Shown: positions 42,937 through 54,800 of the stretch, in pieces
Layout: the number at the start of each line of letters is the position of its first letter
Position numbering within the stretch: the first letter of the stretch is position 1
Origin: Glandiceps talaboti
Taxonomy: Eukaryota; Hemichordata; Enteropneusta; Spengelidae
Direction: 5' to 3'
Length of the DNA: 64,000 nucleotides
Assembly: GCF_964340395.1 (NCBI RefSeq)
Contig: NC_135551.1
Span: forward strand, 8,146,879-8,210,878
Translations under genes and position numbers: made by a program
The notes under the pieces: generated by a model
Told to the model about the DNA's origin: nothing
The model's input: the letters and a program-made list of their open reading frames with translations, nothing else
Database searches by the model: none

Positions 42937-43373
42937 TAAAATAATAAAAAGTAATTAGGTTGGCTCCCTCCCGGGTGGCAAGGGTCTGCTCAACCTGTTA
43001 ACCATCAGCACGTTCCTTCAGACAGTGATACGATTCCTCGCGAAATTTCGTTTACGACTTGAATCAAATCATCCTTCTGGTGATGAAGTTTCGATAACGT
43101 AACTACGTGTGGTGTGGCAATTTTTTCATACCTCACTCTCAAAGGCATATTTATCTTTATGATCACCGTAGCGATTTGGTGCAATTGTCTAAATTTAAAG
43201 TCTCCGCAAATATGCACTCATAAACTTGACTCCCCCGAATCAGAATGTAATAAAATGTCGATAAATATCGATAATATTGACGATAATATTTTAGCCAATT
43301 GCATATATGAAAGGGGTCGAATAACAATTCTTGTTCCTTTGCCATCTTTACACCAAACCTCTGGGTGGCATCC

Positions 43374-43589
43374 TAGCTGCAATAATTGTAGCGTCTTGCT
43401 GCGGTTTTGAGGGTTTTTCGTCTGTGTTGGTGACTTTTTAAGTGTTTAACCCGCACCTAGGTGCAGACGGAGTAGTAAGACACTCAGTGAACTAGAAGAC
43501 CGACACTTGAATCAGAAGACCGATTTGTCGTCATCGGCCACGGTAAAAAACCCTCAAAACCGCAGCAAGACGCTACAATTATTGCAGCT
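43374..43589. mobile_element. TAGCTGCAATAATTG-family MITE (copy 2), 9-11-bp TSD
   Basis: 216 bp with inverted ends of about 45 bp (TAGCTGCAATAATTGTAGCG… and mirrored …CGCTACAATTATTGCAGCT). Flanked by GGGTGGCATCC on both sides (43363-43373 and 43590-43600). It lies about 390 bp upstream of the DUF21 gene start codon. Confidence 0.9.
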
Positions 43590-43981
43590 GGGTGGCATCC
43601 ATATCGATTACATTCGTATTTAAATACAACAGTGTAAACGAGAGCGTTGTTGACAAATATTTAATTTGTATTAATTTATCATCTGGCGAATAAAATGAGC
43701 ATGCGCACAAGGAAGGTTTGACGTCATTATCCACTGAGTCTGATTTGACACGATGTACCCGGAAGTAATGTACTATAGTGCAAAGTGGTTGTAGTCGTAC
43801 CACGCCGATTGTGCTATGTACATGTACGTTTGTTTACAACTGTAAATGTTGCAAGTCCGAATTTTGAACTAGAAACTGATACAGTGAGACAACGGAGCAT
43901 ATTTTGTTTTTGTGTGTGTGAAAACTGAAATATTCGACCACTTCTATTTCAACTTCACTGTCACGAGTAAGTTAACCGACA

Positions 43982-44135
43982 ATGTCGATCAGCTGTATAC
44001 CTATACCAGGCTCCGTGGAGAAAGCTTTGAATTGTAGTGGACATATCTATGTTCCCGAGGAGGAACCGCTCAACTACCACGATAAAGAGTTTTGGATATA
44101 TTTGGGCATCTATGTTGCCCTTGTCTTATGCGCCG
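43982..44135 (+). CDS. DUF21-CBS gene exon 1: N-terminus and start of first membrane segment
   Basis: ATG in AACAATGTCG context, donor GTGAGT at 44136, 51 codons plus 1 nt. It encodes a short lumenal-type N-terminus (two Cys, one N-C-S glycosylation sequon) and [15 protein letters not shown]. Confidence 0.88.
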
Positions 44136-45097
44136 GTGAGTTCAATGTTTAAATTTCATGACTAATGTCCAGTAATGACTAATGTACATGTGTATATATC
44201 AATTGTGTAGTCCTGCTTGCATACGGAGTAAGTCGTCCCTCGTGTGCATGCACCGTCTGCAAGCAGGACTCCCAAGTAGGATTGTCCTGCTTGCAGTCGG
44301 TGCATGCGTTCCGCTCAACACCTAGCTGCAATAATTGTAGCGTTTGATGCGATTTTGAGGGCCAGAATCAAACGCTACACAATTCCTCTAATGCAAATGC
44401 AAATAGACGGAAGCGATTCAGATCTGAAAGTTGGACGGACTTTTCTGATAAATTACGCCTTACCTGGCAAAATATCGGACATTTCCTAACGTCAACATTA
44501 ATTACGGAGCCTTCAAGACCAAAGAAGTGTTCAGAGGTACCCCAATTCCGTCAAAATCGGCAAATGTAGCAAGGCATGCAGCAGTTTGAAACGGGTAGTA
44601 CGCTGACCCCTCGCTCACGTTTTCAATGTGGTCTCGTCTATTTGCATTTGCATTAGAGGAATTGTAGCGTTTACGCGTTTGATTCGGGTTAAACGTCGGA
44701 ACGAAAAAAGGCACAAAAACAGACGAAAAAGCCCTCAAAATCACATAAAACGCTACAATTATTGCAGCTATGGTTGACCAAAAGAAAGAAAAAGGTTCTC
44801 TAGTGATCTGAGGGTTGACTTACGCTTACTCCGTCTACAACTTGGACTAGTTTGTTGATCAAATGTAAGATATACATCACTCTATGGGCGATACTTCCAT
44901 GGATATACCAATGTCGACTAAAAATTTAACCAGATGGATTTCATAATAGTATCGATTGATAATCAATCAGTCAGTCAGTCAGTCAGACAGGCAGTTAATA
45001 AGAATAAGTCAGTTAGTCAATTAAAATGTCAGTCAGTCAGTCAGTCAGTCAGTCAGTAAATCAATCATTCAATCAATCAATCAATCAATCAATCAAC

Positions 45098-45145
<48 letters not shown>

Positions 45146-48100
45146 TAATGTCATTCAGTGAACAAACAAACCAATTATCTATACTGTAAACTAGTCTAGT
45201 GTTATCCTTCATCAAATCTTAAGATCTCTCCTTCAGTCTAGTTCAATGAATTCCTGAGATGCATGAGATGAAACTTCAAATTCAACCATAGACTGTGTAG
45301 ATACGTCGTGACGTTTCGCCCTCACCAGCCTCCTCTGACAGGCATTGGCCGATGTGTGAGGGTTTCCTGTCATGTGTACCTTACAGACTAATTCAACCAC
45401 AGCCACCCACACAGTCATTAACATGATTTCTTCATTAATCAATCACAGAATACTAACCAACAACAAGTTAGTCTTTATTGCATATTGGGACAGTTACATC
45501 ATGTGTACAAATATGGTATGTATGTTGGCTGAGGATGCTATTTATATACACTGTTTACTGTACATCATTACATAACAGTTGGGTTTGCTCATTTGCATGA
45601 ACAAGTTTTGGTTATGATTGAGTCAGTTTGACCAGACATGGTTTATGTTTATAGAGACCACATTGACATCCTGAGAGTGACCATAAATACACTATCAGAG
45701 AGTGTGTATAGTAAGAAGAACATATTAAACTGAACAAAAAATATCACAATATTCATCTACTATTCATGAAACAAATAAACATCATCCTCAAATTATTTGT
45801 AACCAGCCTAAAATAGTCAATTTTCCAGTTCCAAGATGCATTGCGTGAGATGACATAGCTTATGTCGTTACATTTAGTCTTGTTTTGTCTTTATTACATT
45901 TGAAATAACATTTTCATTAGGAAATGATGGAAAGACATGTTGACCTCTTTGATTATGAGTGATTTTATAGAACAAAGACTAAATGCCATCAGTGACAGAG
46001 AAGAATTTTACATGTGAACATGGGATACGGTCAGGTGACAACTGTCACCCTGAGTATTGTGTGAAACTCCCTCAGCACGTACCCAATACATGGTGTTGTA
46101 TGGAGAGATCGAGATGCACAGTGTGGCAACATGTCTATTGGTGTTTTAGTTAATTGGCTTCTCTTGGTTCCATGCATAGTTTTATAATTATACTAGAATT
46201 GTACAAATGAAATCATCAAACTTATATCTGTGAATTATATTTCATATTTCAAGGTCTAATGTCTGGTTTGACAATGGGATTACTATCATTGGACTTGATG
46301 AGTTTGAAAGTGCTGAAAGAAGGTGGTAAACCACACGAGAAGAAATATGCAGCAAGAATTCTACCACTGGTGAAAAGACATCATTTATTGTTAGTGACAT
46401 TACTATTAGCTAATGCTGGTGCTGTGGAGGCCATGCCATTATTTCTAGACAAAATATCCGACCCTGTAACTGCTATATGTGTATCTGTCACAGCTGTATT
46501 GTTGTTTGGAGAGTAAGTATCGTTTACAATAATTTCATTTCAATATGAACTCATCTTACATCAACTCTCATCCCAGTTAGGGCTTGAACTTAACTTTTTT
46601 CTTTGGTTGTCCTAGTGGGCTACCACTTTCAGAAAGTGATAGCCCAAGGATGGTGACCAATAGTTCCATGTTTATGAACTGAAAAGAGTTCCTCTATATA
46701 ATTATATGATGAACTTTTATTATGTGTGTTTGGGTGTTATGGACGTTGCTTTATGTTTGGGTCATTGGGTTTCCTATTATCAAGGGGTTCTGTGGTTGAT
46801 ATTGTAGGCGCTAGAATATCTGGTATGGTGTCAGTTAAAGCTGTGTTACTGCCATTTGTTTCTGAGTGCACATGTGAAATTCTTGGACAAGGTTGGAACT
46901 GTGCCTGTTTTGCAGTCAACGTAACAAAAGATATAGCAAATGTGAACATGGATCATTTATAGCTGTCCGAAGATATGGAAGGCACAGTTTGTGCAGTAAA
47001 CAGGATACCAAAACTTATATTTCAAAAATAAACTATAGAGAGTAGATGTCATCTGTGTTCCTTTTCAAGTTAAATAATTGATAGTTGTAAATGTCCGTAG
47101 TATTTCATGATGGCTTGTATTTCAACATTGTAACAAACCTTTATATTTTTACAGAGTGGTACCACAAGCTTTATGTACACGCTTTGGACTTGCAATAGGA
47201 GCTATATTGTCACCGTAAGTATTTCATGTTGTGTTTGTCGGAGTGATCATTGTACTCGTGATTGTTGTAAGTATTTCATGTTGTGTTTGTTGGAGTGATC
47301 ATTGCACTCCTGGTTGTTGTAAGTAGGTAAAGTATATTACGTGATGGGGTGCCCTCAAGCATCAGCCACCACCTTTGTAGAAGCAGGCTGATGACAAGGA
47401 CAGAGTGACAATGACATATCTTGCAGTCTAGGTTGTCTTTTGATTGTCTATATTGTTTGAAAGAGTAAGTTGTTGCCATGGTTTCATCAAGTTTTTAATA
47501 CTAGGCTAGTTGATTCTATTCATGACAGCCGACCTTCACTACTTGTCCGAAAATTACGAAAATGTACTTTGCGAAAAGATAGAATTAACAGAAAGTTTTA
47601 TAATTAAAACAGAATGAGGAAAACAAATATTACTTGGAGAAAAAGTTAAAATTTAAGTAAAAGATTCTTATGTGATAATGAAACTACTTGTATAATATCT
47701 TAAAATTTAATACAAATTAATATCAAATTTACATCAGAAATAAACCGTTTCAATTTTTAATGGTATTTTGTCCAAGAGAGAACTCCCAACATATTCTGGG
47801 TTAAATTCAATTATAAGAAAGTCTGAGGTCATTGTACAAATATTTGAAATAGATGTCAAAATGATATCAAAATTTAGCCATTTTTCAATCCAATATGGCC
47901 GCCAAATATTGTGTTAACTCTATGGGAAAATAACAGATTAATGATTTCCCTGAAAACAAGATTGTGAAACCCAAAATTTCATTTATTATTTCAAAATGAC
48001 CAGCGACGTGCTTTCATATGAATTACTGAGATGTATTTGATTGAATATTCTTTGATTTAATTTACATATTTTGTGTAGTTATTTGTTATTTATGTGTTTT

Positions 48101-49230
48101 TTTTTAATTTCATGGTGAAATAAATAAAATATGAAATATCGCGATGTTTGGAGACACTTTGATTTTCAAGGATATTGGGTCCTTGAGACAGTCATTCTAT
48201 CTTAAATATGTATAGAATTAGTGGTCAGGTAGAAGTAACATACAAGTTTAACTTCATGGTATGTACTAACTGATGACTTAAATATTGTTTGCTCTGTGTT
48301 TGTTTTGCTAGGTTGGTATATTTCTTAATGGTGGTTACTTTCATTATATCATGGCCGCTGTCTAAGTTATTAGATTGCCTTCTTGGAAATGAACACGGTA
48401 CCTTCTTTAGAAGAGCTGGTAAGTATCCATGAATTCCTGGAATTGTTTTAAAGGATATCATGTTTTCTCTATTCTATATCCTTTCACCTCTTACTAATAC
48501 TATAGCTCTGAAAATATGTACAGTTGTACATACGCATGTTGGCGCTAGATCAGTGGTGTCTTTGTGACAGAGGACTAACAGAATGCATACATACATGTAA
48601 CTATATAAATAAAGTGCAAAAGTAACAAGTAATATAGTCCTTATAAATCAGAATAATCCTTGATGTTTAGAATAAAAACGATTTGACAAAAAGCAGAGGT
48701 AAGATAAACAAATATTGTACCCCTGATAAAATAGAACAATATACTATGCAAGTTCAAATAAATGGTAAAGTAGTACTTGTAGAAAGATCTAAGAATCACA
48801 TGCACACCACAATGAACCCAAACACCCACCCTGAAAGATAGAATTAGCATTACTTGCAACATGTGTAAATTCATGTAATTTTGTTGATTAAGGATTATCT
48901 TCATTTTTTGTCAGAACTTGGTGTGTTGGTTGATTTACATACTGAAAAGACAGACGAGAATGAAGAACCTCTTAGTGTTGATGAAGTGTTAATTATTAAA
49001 GGAGCTCTTGATATGAGAAATAAGATGGTGAAAGATGCATATACTCCACTAGAGAATGTCTATATGATTGATATTGATGAAAAAATGGACCATCAACTCA
49101 TGAACCAGGTAAGGAAAGTAACAGATAAAGGCTTTTTAGATGAACATATATTTGTCTGTGTGCATATGTAAAGAAGCCACAGACAGACACACACACACAA
49201 AGACAAACACAGAAAGACAGACGCAGACAC

Positions 49231-49269
<39 letters not shown>

Positions 49270-51827
49270 AACAAACACTCAAAGACTGACAGACAGACAG
49301 ACAGACACACAGACACACACACAGACATAATCCATTCATACACCTATACATGTAGGTAGGTATAAGTGGAACTGAGAATGTATAATAACCAAGCTAATGT
49401 TGCAGCTAATCACTCAATGTTATAGTACACAGTGATATTGATGTTGTCATGTTTTAGGTTATGACCCTTAAATAACACATCACAACACATAACATTTATA
49501 TGTTACCATAGACATGGTGATAGACTAGTGATGAATATTTGGTGGGTAAAATGTCAGTTGATTTCAATCAAAATAGTCCTGTGGAGAACTATATTTTGTA
49601 AGATGTATTCTTATATTTATTTATTTATTTATTTAATTAATTAATTAAGTAATTAATTTATGTATTTATATTGTTATTTCAAATTAAGTATGAATATCAA
49701 CATACTTCATTAGCTGCAGTACAATGTATTACTAAAACAGCGTGCCCTTTACACAGAATAACCTGCTAAAGTAAAAACTAAAGATATGTGTTCACTTGGC
49801 TGATATAGTCTTATTTACCAGTACTACTCACAATTAGGCCGTTGTTATCTGAAAGACTATCACACTTTACATTATCATAGTACGGTTGCTAACATCTGTA
49901 ATTGACAACTGTTTAGTAACCATGGTTATTGTCTCACTAGATACTATATCTACATCATTTCAGGTCATCAGCAAAGGTCATTCCCGAATTCCGGTGTATG
50001 AGGGCAGCCGTATAAATCTAAAGGGAGTGTTATTGGTAAAGACACTGATAAAACTGGATCCTGATGACGGAGTTACTGTCCGAGAAATCTTTTCTAAACA
50101 GTCCAGAAAACTTCCAGTTGTACCTGAGACGACACCATTGTATGATTTATTGAATGAATTCCAGACTGGAAAGACTCACATGGTAGCTGTGAAAACAGTG
50201 GTCGAAGATGATGACGTGGACAGTGATGTACAGGTAGGTGTAATCTGATTGGCTTAGGCTAGTGTAATCACATGAGTGACATGTGACAGTCACATGGTAG
50301 CTGTAAACACAGTGGTCAGGGTCACTAATGCAGACAGTAAAGTGGAAGTAGGTGAAATCTGATTGGTGTAGAGTAGTCACGTGAGTAACATGTCACAGTC
50401 ATACAGTAGCTGTTGAGGTAGTGGTTGAAGGTGATGATTTATACAGTAATGTAAAGGTAGTGTATTATGATTGGCCAAAAGAAATCATGTGACTGGCAAG
50501 TGATATACTTAATTGTCATGTAATATATAATAATCATCATTGGCTTCTTTCAACAAAATATGATGGCATTGAAGTGAGGAGATTAATTCAGATAACATCA
50601 TTTGATTTTAATACATTGAAAAGGATCTTTTGATGTGATTTTTGCAACAAAATATCTTTACGCTTCAAACTGATATATTGCATTCAATCTATAGTAAACC
50701 ACAGACAAGTAAGAAACAGATTAGCAATGGGTATTGTTCCAAGGTGTAATTTTGGGGATTACCAGCTCAATCCTTACCTCGGGTATCAGTTTTTTGTTGT
50801 TTAAACAACACCATGTCTTTCTTACTTGTCTGTGAGTAAAACATACATGGTTTGTTTCATTTTAGGACATTGTTGGCGTGATTACTCTTGAGGACATTAT
50901 TGAGGAGATTTTACAGGAAGAGATTCTTGATGAAACTGATGCATTTGTTGACGTGAATAAACGTATCACGGTAGCTAGAGCCAGGGTAGCAAGGTCATTA
51001 TCAGTTGATCCAACCAGAAGACAAAGAAGTCCGGTAAGAAAGAATAGTTTATGTTGTTGTCCATATCATCACAACTGGTCCAATGCATACATTTTCCATG
51101 CATGTCATCTGATAGAAATCAATCAATCAATCAATCAATCAATTTGAAAATTTATAGAGCGCCTGTATCCAATAGGAAGCAAAGTTCAGAGGCACTTTAC
51201 AGTTGTATATTGAAAACTAGGGTAATATTTTGCCCTTTCTCAATGTGGGCAATCAACTCAGAAGTCTCATTTACACACTCTCAGTACTCATAAGACTACA
51301 CCCAAATCTCAGTTCTTATGGTAAGTTTGAATGCCTATACAAACCAGTAATTGAGTGGGGAGGCGAGGGGGAGTAGTTACAGGTATGTGTATGTATGTGA
51401 TCTCACAGAAAATAGTTTATTTACAAGAAAGTTATAAAATAAAACTTATCCATTAAGTACATATTACTGAGTTGCAAGGTGGGTAGGAGCAATTACAAGT
51501 AAGTATGGGATCTCACAGAAAAGTATTTCTTTACAAGAAACGTCTGAACATAATTTGTGCATTTTCCGTCATTGTTCATTGTTCTCATTCAAAAATGTGG
51601 CTGGTGATAGAGGGCACCCTCAAACACTTATCAGATACACATTTCATCTTTAAGGTGTAAGGTTTATCATGACATATACACCCATTACTCATTTATCATT
51701 ACAGATTCATACTAGAAGTCCAGTTTCACCAACACTTATCATCAATGCCGAAGTCCTTGACAACACAGAAGACACAAGTCCATTGCTTGATAGTGAACAG
51801 TTAATTGGCTCTAGCATCAATGCGTAA
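43982..51827 (+). CDS. DUF21 and CBS-pair transmembrane protein (CNNM/CorC-like), 8 exons, 444 aa
   Basis: Exons are 43982-44135, 46254-46512, 47155-47214, 48312-48418, 48915-49108, 49964-50233, 50866-51033 and 51705-51827. All junctions are GT-AG and in phase (1335 nt including stop). Residues 38-175 form a DUF21 domain with about four hydrophobic segments and the signature [14 protein letters not shown] then [17 protein letters not shown] and FGEVVPQALC. Residues about 205-400 hold a CBS pair ([22 protein letters not shown]). A short Ser/Arg then acidic tail follows. In this family (plant DUF21-CBS proteins, animal CNNM, bacterial CorC) the membrane domain is tied to divalent-cation (Mg) transport and CBS domains bind Mg-ATP. 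The compact form without the cyclic-nucleotide-like domain of vertebrate CNNMs is closer to the plant/protist type. Transport is inferred from the family only. A second candidate terminal exon lies at 55736-55873. Confidence 0.93.
44208..44303. mobile_element. Fragments of TAGTCCTGCTTGCA MITE in intron 1
   Basis: A 62-bp miniature with inverted ends (TAGTCCTGCTTGCATACGG…CCGTCTGCAAGCAGGACT) is followed by another partial end (TCCTGCTTGCAGTCGG). The ends match 23983-24589. It sits immediately before the 44323 MITE. Confidence 0.65.
44323..44770. mobile_element. TAGCTGCAATAATTG-family MITE (copy 3) in intron 1
   Basis: 448 bp with ends TAGCTGCAATAATTGTAGCG and its mirror. It has an additional inner inverted pair (AATTCCTCTAATGCAAATGC near 44382 and its complement near 44645). 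No clear TSD. Non-coding. Confidence 0.82.
44968..45145 (+). repeat. (CAGT)n and (CAAT)n microsatellites
   Basis: Alternating runs of AGTC and AATC tetranucleotides in intron 1 of the DUF21-CBS gene. Confidence 0.97.
45465..45720 (+). repeat. Dispersed repeat (copy of 33540-33830)
   Basis: Shares TTTGACCAGACATGGTTTA and neighbouring blocks with 33540-33830 in the same orientation. Adjacent to the next dispersed repeat. Confidence 0.7.
45870..46130 (+). repeat. Dispersed repeat (inverted copy of 3290-3560)
   Basis: Aligns with the reverse complement of 3290-3560 (see there). It ends about 120 bp before exon 2 of the DUF21-CBS gene. Confidence 0.7.
46254..46512 (+). CDS. DUF21-CBS gene exon 2: DUF21 core
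   Basis: Acceptor CAAG at 46250-46253, donor GTAAGT at 46513. It encodes [14 protein letters not shown], a basic helix ([19 protein letters not shown]) and two hydrophobic segments up to LLFGE. The first codon is completed by the last G of exon 1. Confidence 0.93.
47155..47214 (+). CDS. DUF21-CBS gene exon 3
   Basis: 60 nt between TTTTTACAG and GTAAGT. It encodes [20 protein letters not shown], the conserved end of the DUF21 third segment. Its donor region is tandemly triplicated (see findings). Confidence 0.9.
47215..47324 (+). repeat. 52-bp tandem duplication carrying the exon 3 splice donor
   Basis: GTAAGTATTTCATGTTGTGT occurs at 47215 and 47267, and a third GTAAGTA begins at 47319. The unit is 52 bp. 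Using a downstream donor would read into an immediate in-frame TAA. Confidence 0.9.
48312..48418 (+). CDS. DUF21-CBS gene exon 4: last membrane segment
   Basis: Acceptor GCTAG, donor GTAAGT. It encodes [20 protein letters not shown] then an amphipathic [11 protein letters not shown] linker. Confidence 0.9.
48915..49108 (+). CDS. DUF21-CBS gene exon 5: linker and start of CBS1
   Basis: Acceptor TTGTCAG, donor GTAAGG. It encodes [20 protein letters not shown] (the conserved connector before CBS1) and [14 protein letters not shown]. Confidence 0.92.
49180..49325 (+). repeat. (ACAG)n/(ACAC)n microsatellite
   Basis: ACAGAC-rich tetranucleotide runs in intron 5. No terminal hairpin of the pearl-like kind was found beside it. 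Confidence 0.95.
49964..50233 (+). CDS. DUF21-CBS gene exon 6: CBS1 and start of CBS2
   Basis: Acceptor TTTCAG, donor GTAGGT, 90 codons. It contains HSRIPVYEG and [20 protein letters not shown], then an acidic loop DDDVDSD that ends the exon. The final about 57 nt plus donor are repeated twice in the following intron. Confidence 0.93.
50234..50475 (+). repeat. Two decayed copies of the exon 6 tail and its donor in intron 6
   Basis: The segment from CACATGGTAGCTGTG at 50177 through the donor and 'ctgattgg' recurs at about 50291 and 50400 (periods about 114 and 109 bp). Both copies remain open in the original frame over 19 codons and end in GTAG, but neither has an acceptor in the right phase. 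Confidence 0.8.
50866..51033 (+). CDS. DUF21-CBS gene exon 7: end of CBS2
   Basis: Acceptor TTTTAG, donor GTAAGA. It encodes [20 protein letters not shown], the strongest CBS2 signature, and a basic tail [10 protein letters not shown]…RRQRSP. It ends in phase 0, so it can join either terminal exon. Confidence 0.95.
51117..51300 (+). repeat. (AATC)n and SINE-tail-like sequence
   Basis: (AATC)n at 51117-51144, then 'tttatagagcgcctgtat' and 'ggcactttacag', as found at the tails of invertebrate SINEs. Orientation and family are uncertain. Confidence 0.45.
51705..51827 (+). CDS. DUF21-CBS gene exon 8: proximal terminal exon
   Basis: Acceptor TTACAG. It encodes 40 residues ([14 protein letters not shown]…[15 protein letters not shown]) and TAA at 51825-51827. 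It contains the acidic motif TSPLLDSE, matched by TPLLEDNE in the distal exon. Confidence 0.85.
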   Translation: MHTRSPVSPTLIINAEVLDNTEDTSPLLDSEQLIGSSINA

Positions 51828-54800
51828 CCTTGGTGATACATTTGTTTTGGACATCACTTCTTCACTTCCTTAAAGTAACCTATTGAGCCATGGTTTATGT
51901 TTTTTTGGGGGGAGTTAACTGATACTATTACCAATGTTTCACTGACTTCATTACTACAGGTATTACCTAGCTTACAAGTTTTTGGGCAAATTTTTCACTC
52001 TTTTTACTGAGAAGCATACTCAACTACCACTTTCTGTGGGCAGAACTGGATTTTGTAATCAGCCATAATATACAACCGATTTGATTACATACAATGTAAG
52101 ATCAATAGTTCGGTGTAGGATACAAAATTCTTTTTGTTTGGAGGTGGTTTTCTTAACCATTTTAGGTCTCATTCTACAAAAACGATTTTACTTTTATAAT
52201 AGTGGAATCTGTTTTGTACCGTAAAAATACAAATATTCCTACAAAAAAAATGTCAAATTGAGAAATGGAAAATTTTCACTGTAGTAAATGCTGTATTATG
52301 TATAGTTGATGTAAACCCCTGTTGTGGCATCTAGTATACTAACAATGCTAGAAGATAATTTTTAATAACATCAAAGGCATACATTAACATTAACATAATT
52401 ATTATAAAATAGTTTAGTCAGGGTTTTATCATGTATCATACATTTGCGTATTTGAGTAAAAAAAGACTTTCAAAAAAAACTCAGCTTTGAAAACTTTTCA
52501 TTTCTAACCACATTATAATAAAAAACTTGTGTCATTATTAAATGAGTTAACTAAGGAGCCCTATCTACATAATGAGTTAACTAAGGAGCCCTATCTATAT
52601 AATGAAATTCCAGTAGACAGATAGATGTATGTATAATACTAGAAACATTCTATAGATTTTAAGTAAGAAAAATATTAAGTTTATGTTTATTAGGTCCTTG
52701 AGAACAAAGATGCACACATTCTCGCACACCAGAGCTTGTATATTTTCTGTGACACTGCAAAATAAGGACGTACATGTTTTGGACGGTGTACCATACAAGG
52801 CTGAGGTTTATGATAGTGAGATGCACATTGACTGTCTGTTATTAGTATACAGATCTGAGGTACTTGTATATGTAAAGATGTGTTACTTTGAATTTTTTGT
52901 TTTGTACTGAGTTATAGTTTAGTAGACTTTGACTTTGATAATGTCGGATCTAGGAGATGTATTGGCCAGTATGCATCTGTAAGAGGGCGCTATTCTCCAT
53001 TCTAGGGACAATAGACATCAAAATAACCAATTCTGCCATTTGAAATGCAATATTACCCGACAGTGAACACATTATTGGTACTAGACAAATTGTAGTGCTA
53101 CAATGTTTCATTGATATAGTAAATTTTATTTAAATGATAATGACAACATTACATTCTTTCCTTTAATTTATTAATGATTTGTATAGTTTTCATATTCAGT
53201 AATTATGCATATATAACACATATAATAGTTTCATTAATTCAAGTACACTTAAAATTATAGCAGAAAAAGTAGGAAACTGTAAGTGTGGGTGGTTAGTCTG
53301 CTGAACTGCACAGAACTTCAGAAGGAGTAAACAAGACATTGGACGCTACTACTAAACTGGTGTTTTGAATTTTTCACCCAGTCATAAATATTTGGTATTT
53401 GCTAAACCAGGATGAGGTCATTGTGACTGTAATATAAGAAAACAATCACTGAGTTTGTAGTAGGAAGCTTCAGGAACGTTCATTGACAAAGAAACCATTA
53501 TTAGAAGAATCTTGAATTAAATCCAAGGCGTTTAATTTGATCAGTTATCACTGCTGAAATATTTCACAATACAGTACATAAATTGTATCATTCAGTGACT
53601 TAATTTATCCGTAGATATTGGAGACAGAATCGTCTATGACTAAACCCATTCACTGGTAATAGACACATCTATGACTAAACCCATTCACTGGTAATACATG
53701 TAGACACAAAATAAATACTTCATAATCTTAAATTGTCTAAATATAAATGATGTAAAACTATATAAATAACTCGATTTTACTTGAGACTGAGATTATAAGG
53801 TGCTGTTTACTTTGATTAAAGTAGAAATATTGGCATGTCTTTCATTTGAGATGAAAATGTATTAGTTGTTCAGAAAGATTTGGAGGGGTGGGGGGGGGGG
53901 CGATGGGGGATTGGGGAGTTAGCTGTTTACTTTAATTAATTGGAAATTTTTGCATGTCTTTCATTTGAGATGAAAATTTTTCAGTTTGATTCATTAAGAT
54001 TCAATATAAAACCAGAAGTACAGTCTTTTTAATATATTTTTCACTCTAAGCACTGTATAATTAGATATTATCCCATGCACAAGCCAGATTCAAAAACAAA
54101 ATATGGAATATATACTCTTGTTGTTCTACGTCATGACAACGCATGTCTACATCACAACAACTCATGTCTACGTCATTGGTTCAGTTGTATTCAAAATATG
54201 AGTCAAAACGTTTAAAATTGCCATTACTTTTCATATTACTGGCACTGGTATAATTACGTTATCCTCCAATATTTTCCTTCATTCAACTGGAAAATACTCA
54301 AGACCTAAGGATTGTCACTACGAGTTGCTAGGCAAGTAGTGACAACAATCCCTTAGGTCACTCATATGTTATGGTTGAACAAAGACAAATATTGAGGAAT
54401 AAATATCTATTAAAGTATTCCACAATACTTCTCATTTTTAATCTGAGGTGAATATGAATACCATATGCAGTAGTCAAAGATGAGTTGTGACAAATGCTTT
54501 TATGTATTTTCTTGCTGAATTAAGAAAAAATATTTTATAATATAAATATCTCTATTCCTGCAAATGCTTAAATTTGAGAAAAAAAATGTGGAAAAGGAGG
54601 GTGATACTGGCTTTTATTTTGAGTATCCTTGAACCATGGATGTAGACGCATTGTTGTTTATGACATATAAGGACCAAGATATAAATCCGGTATTTTTGTT
54701 CAAAGACTTTCAACTTGGCTTGTGCATGGTATAATGTGTGGTGTATAGCAGTAAATTTGGGAAAGTAAAATATGATTTTATACGCTTCAGTAGCCTGTCT

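Noticed and set aside
52683-52910. 75-aa ORF downstream of the DUF21-CBS gene
   Set aside because: Lies in UTR/intron, lacks motif or splice support.
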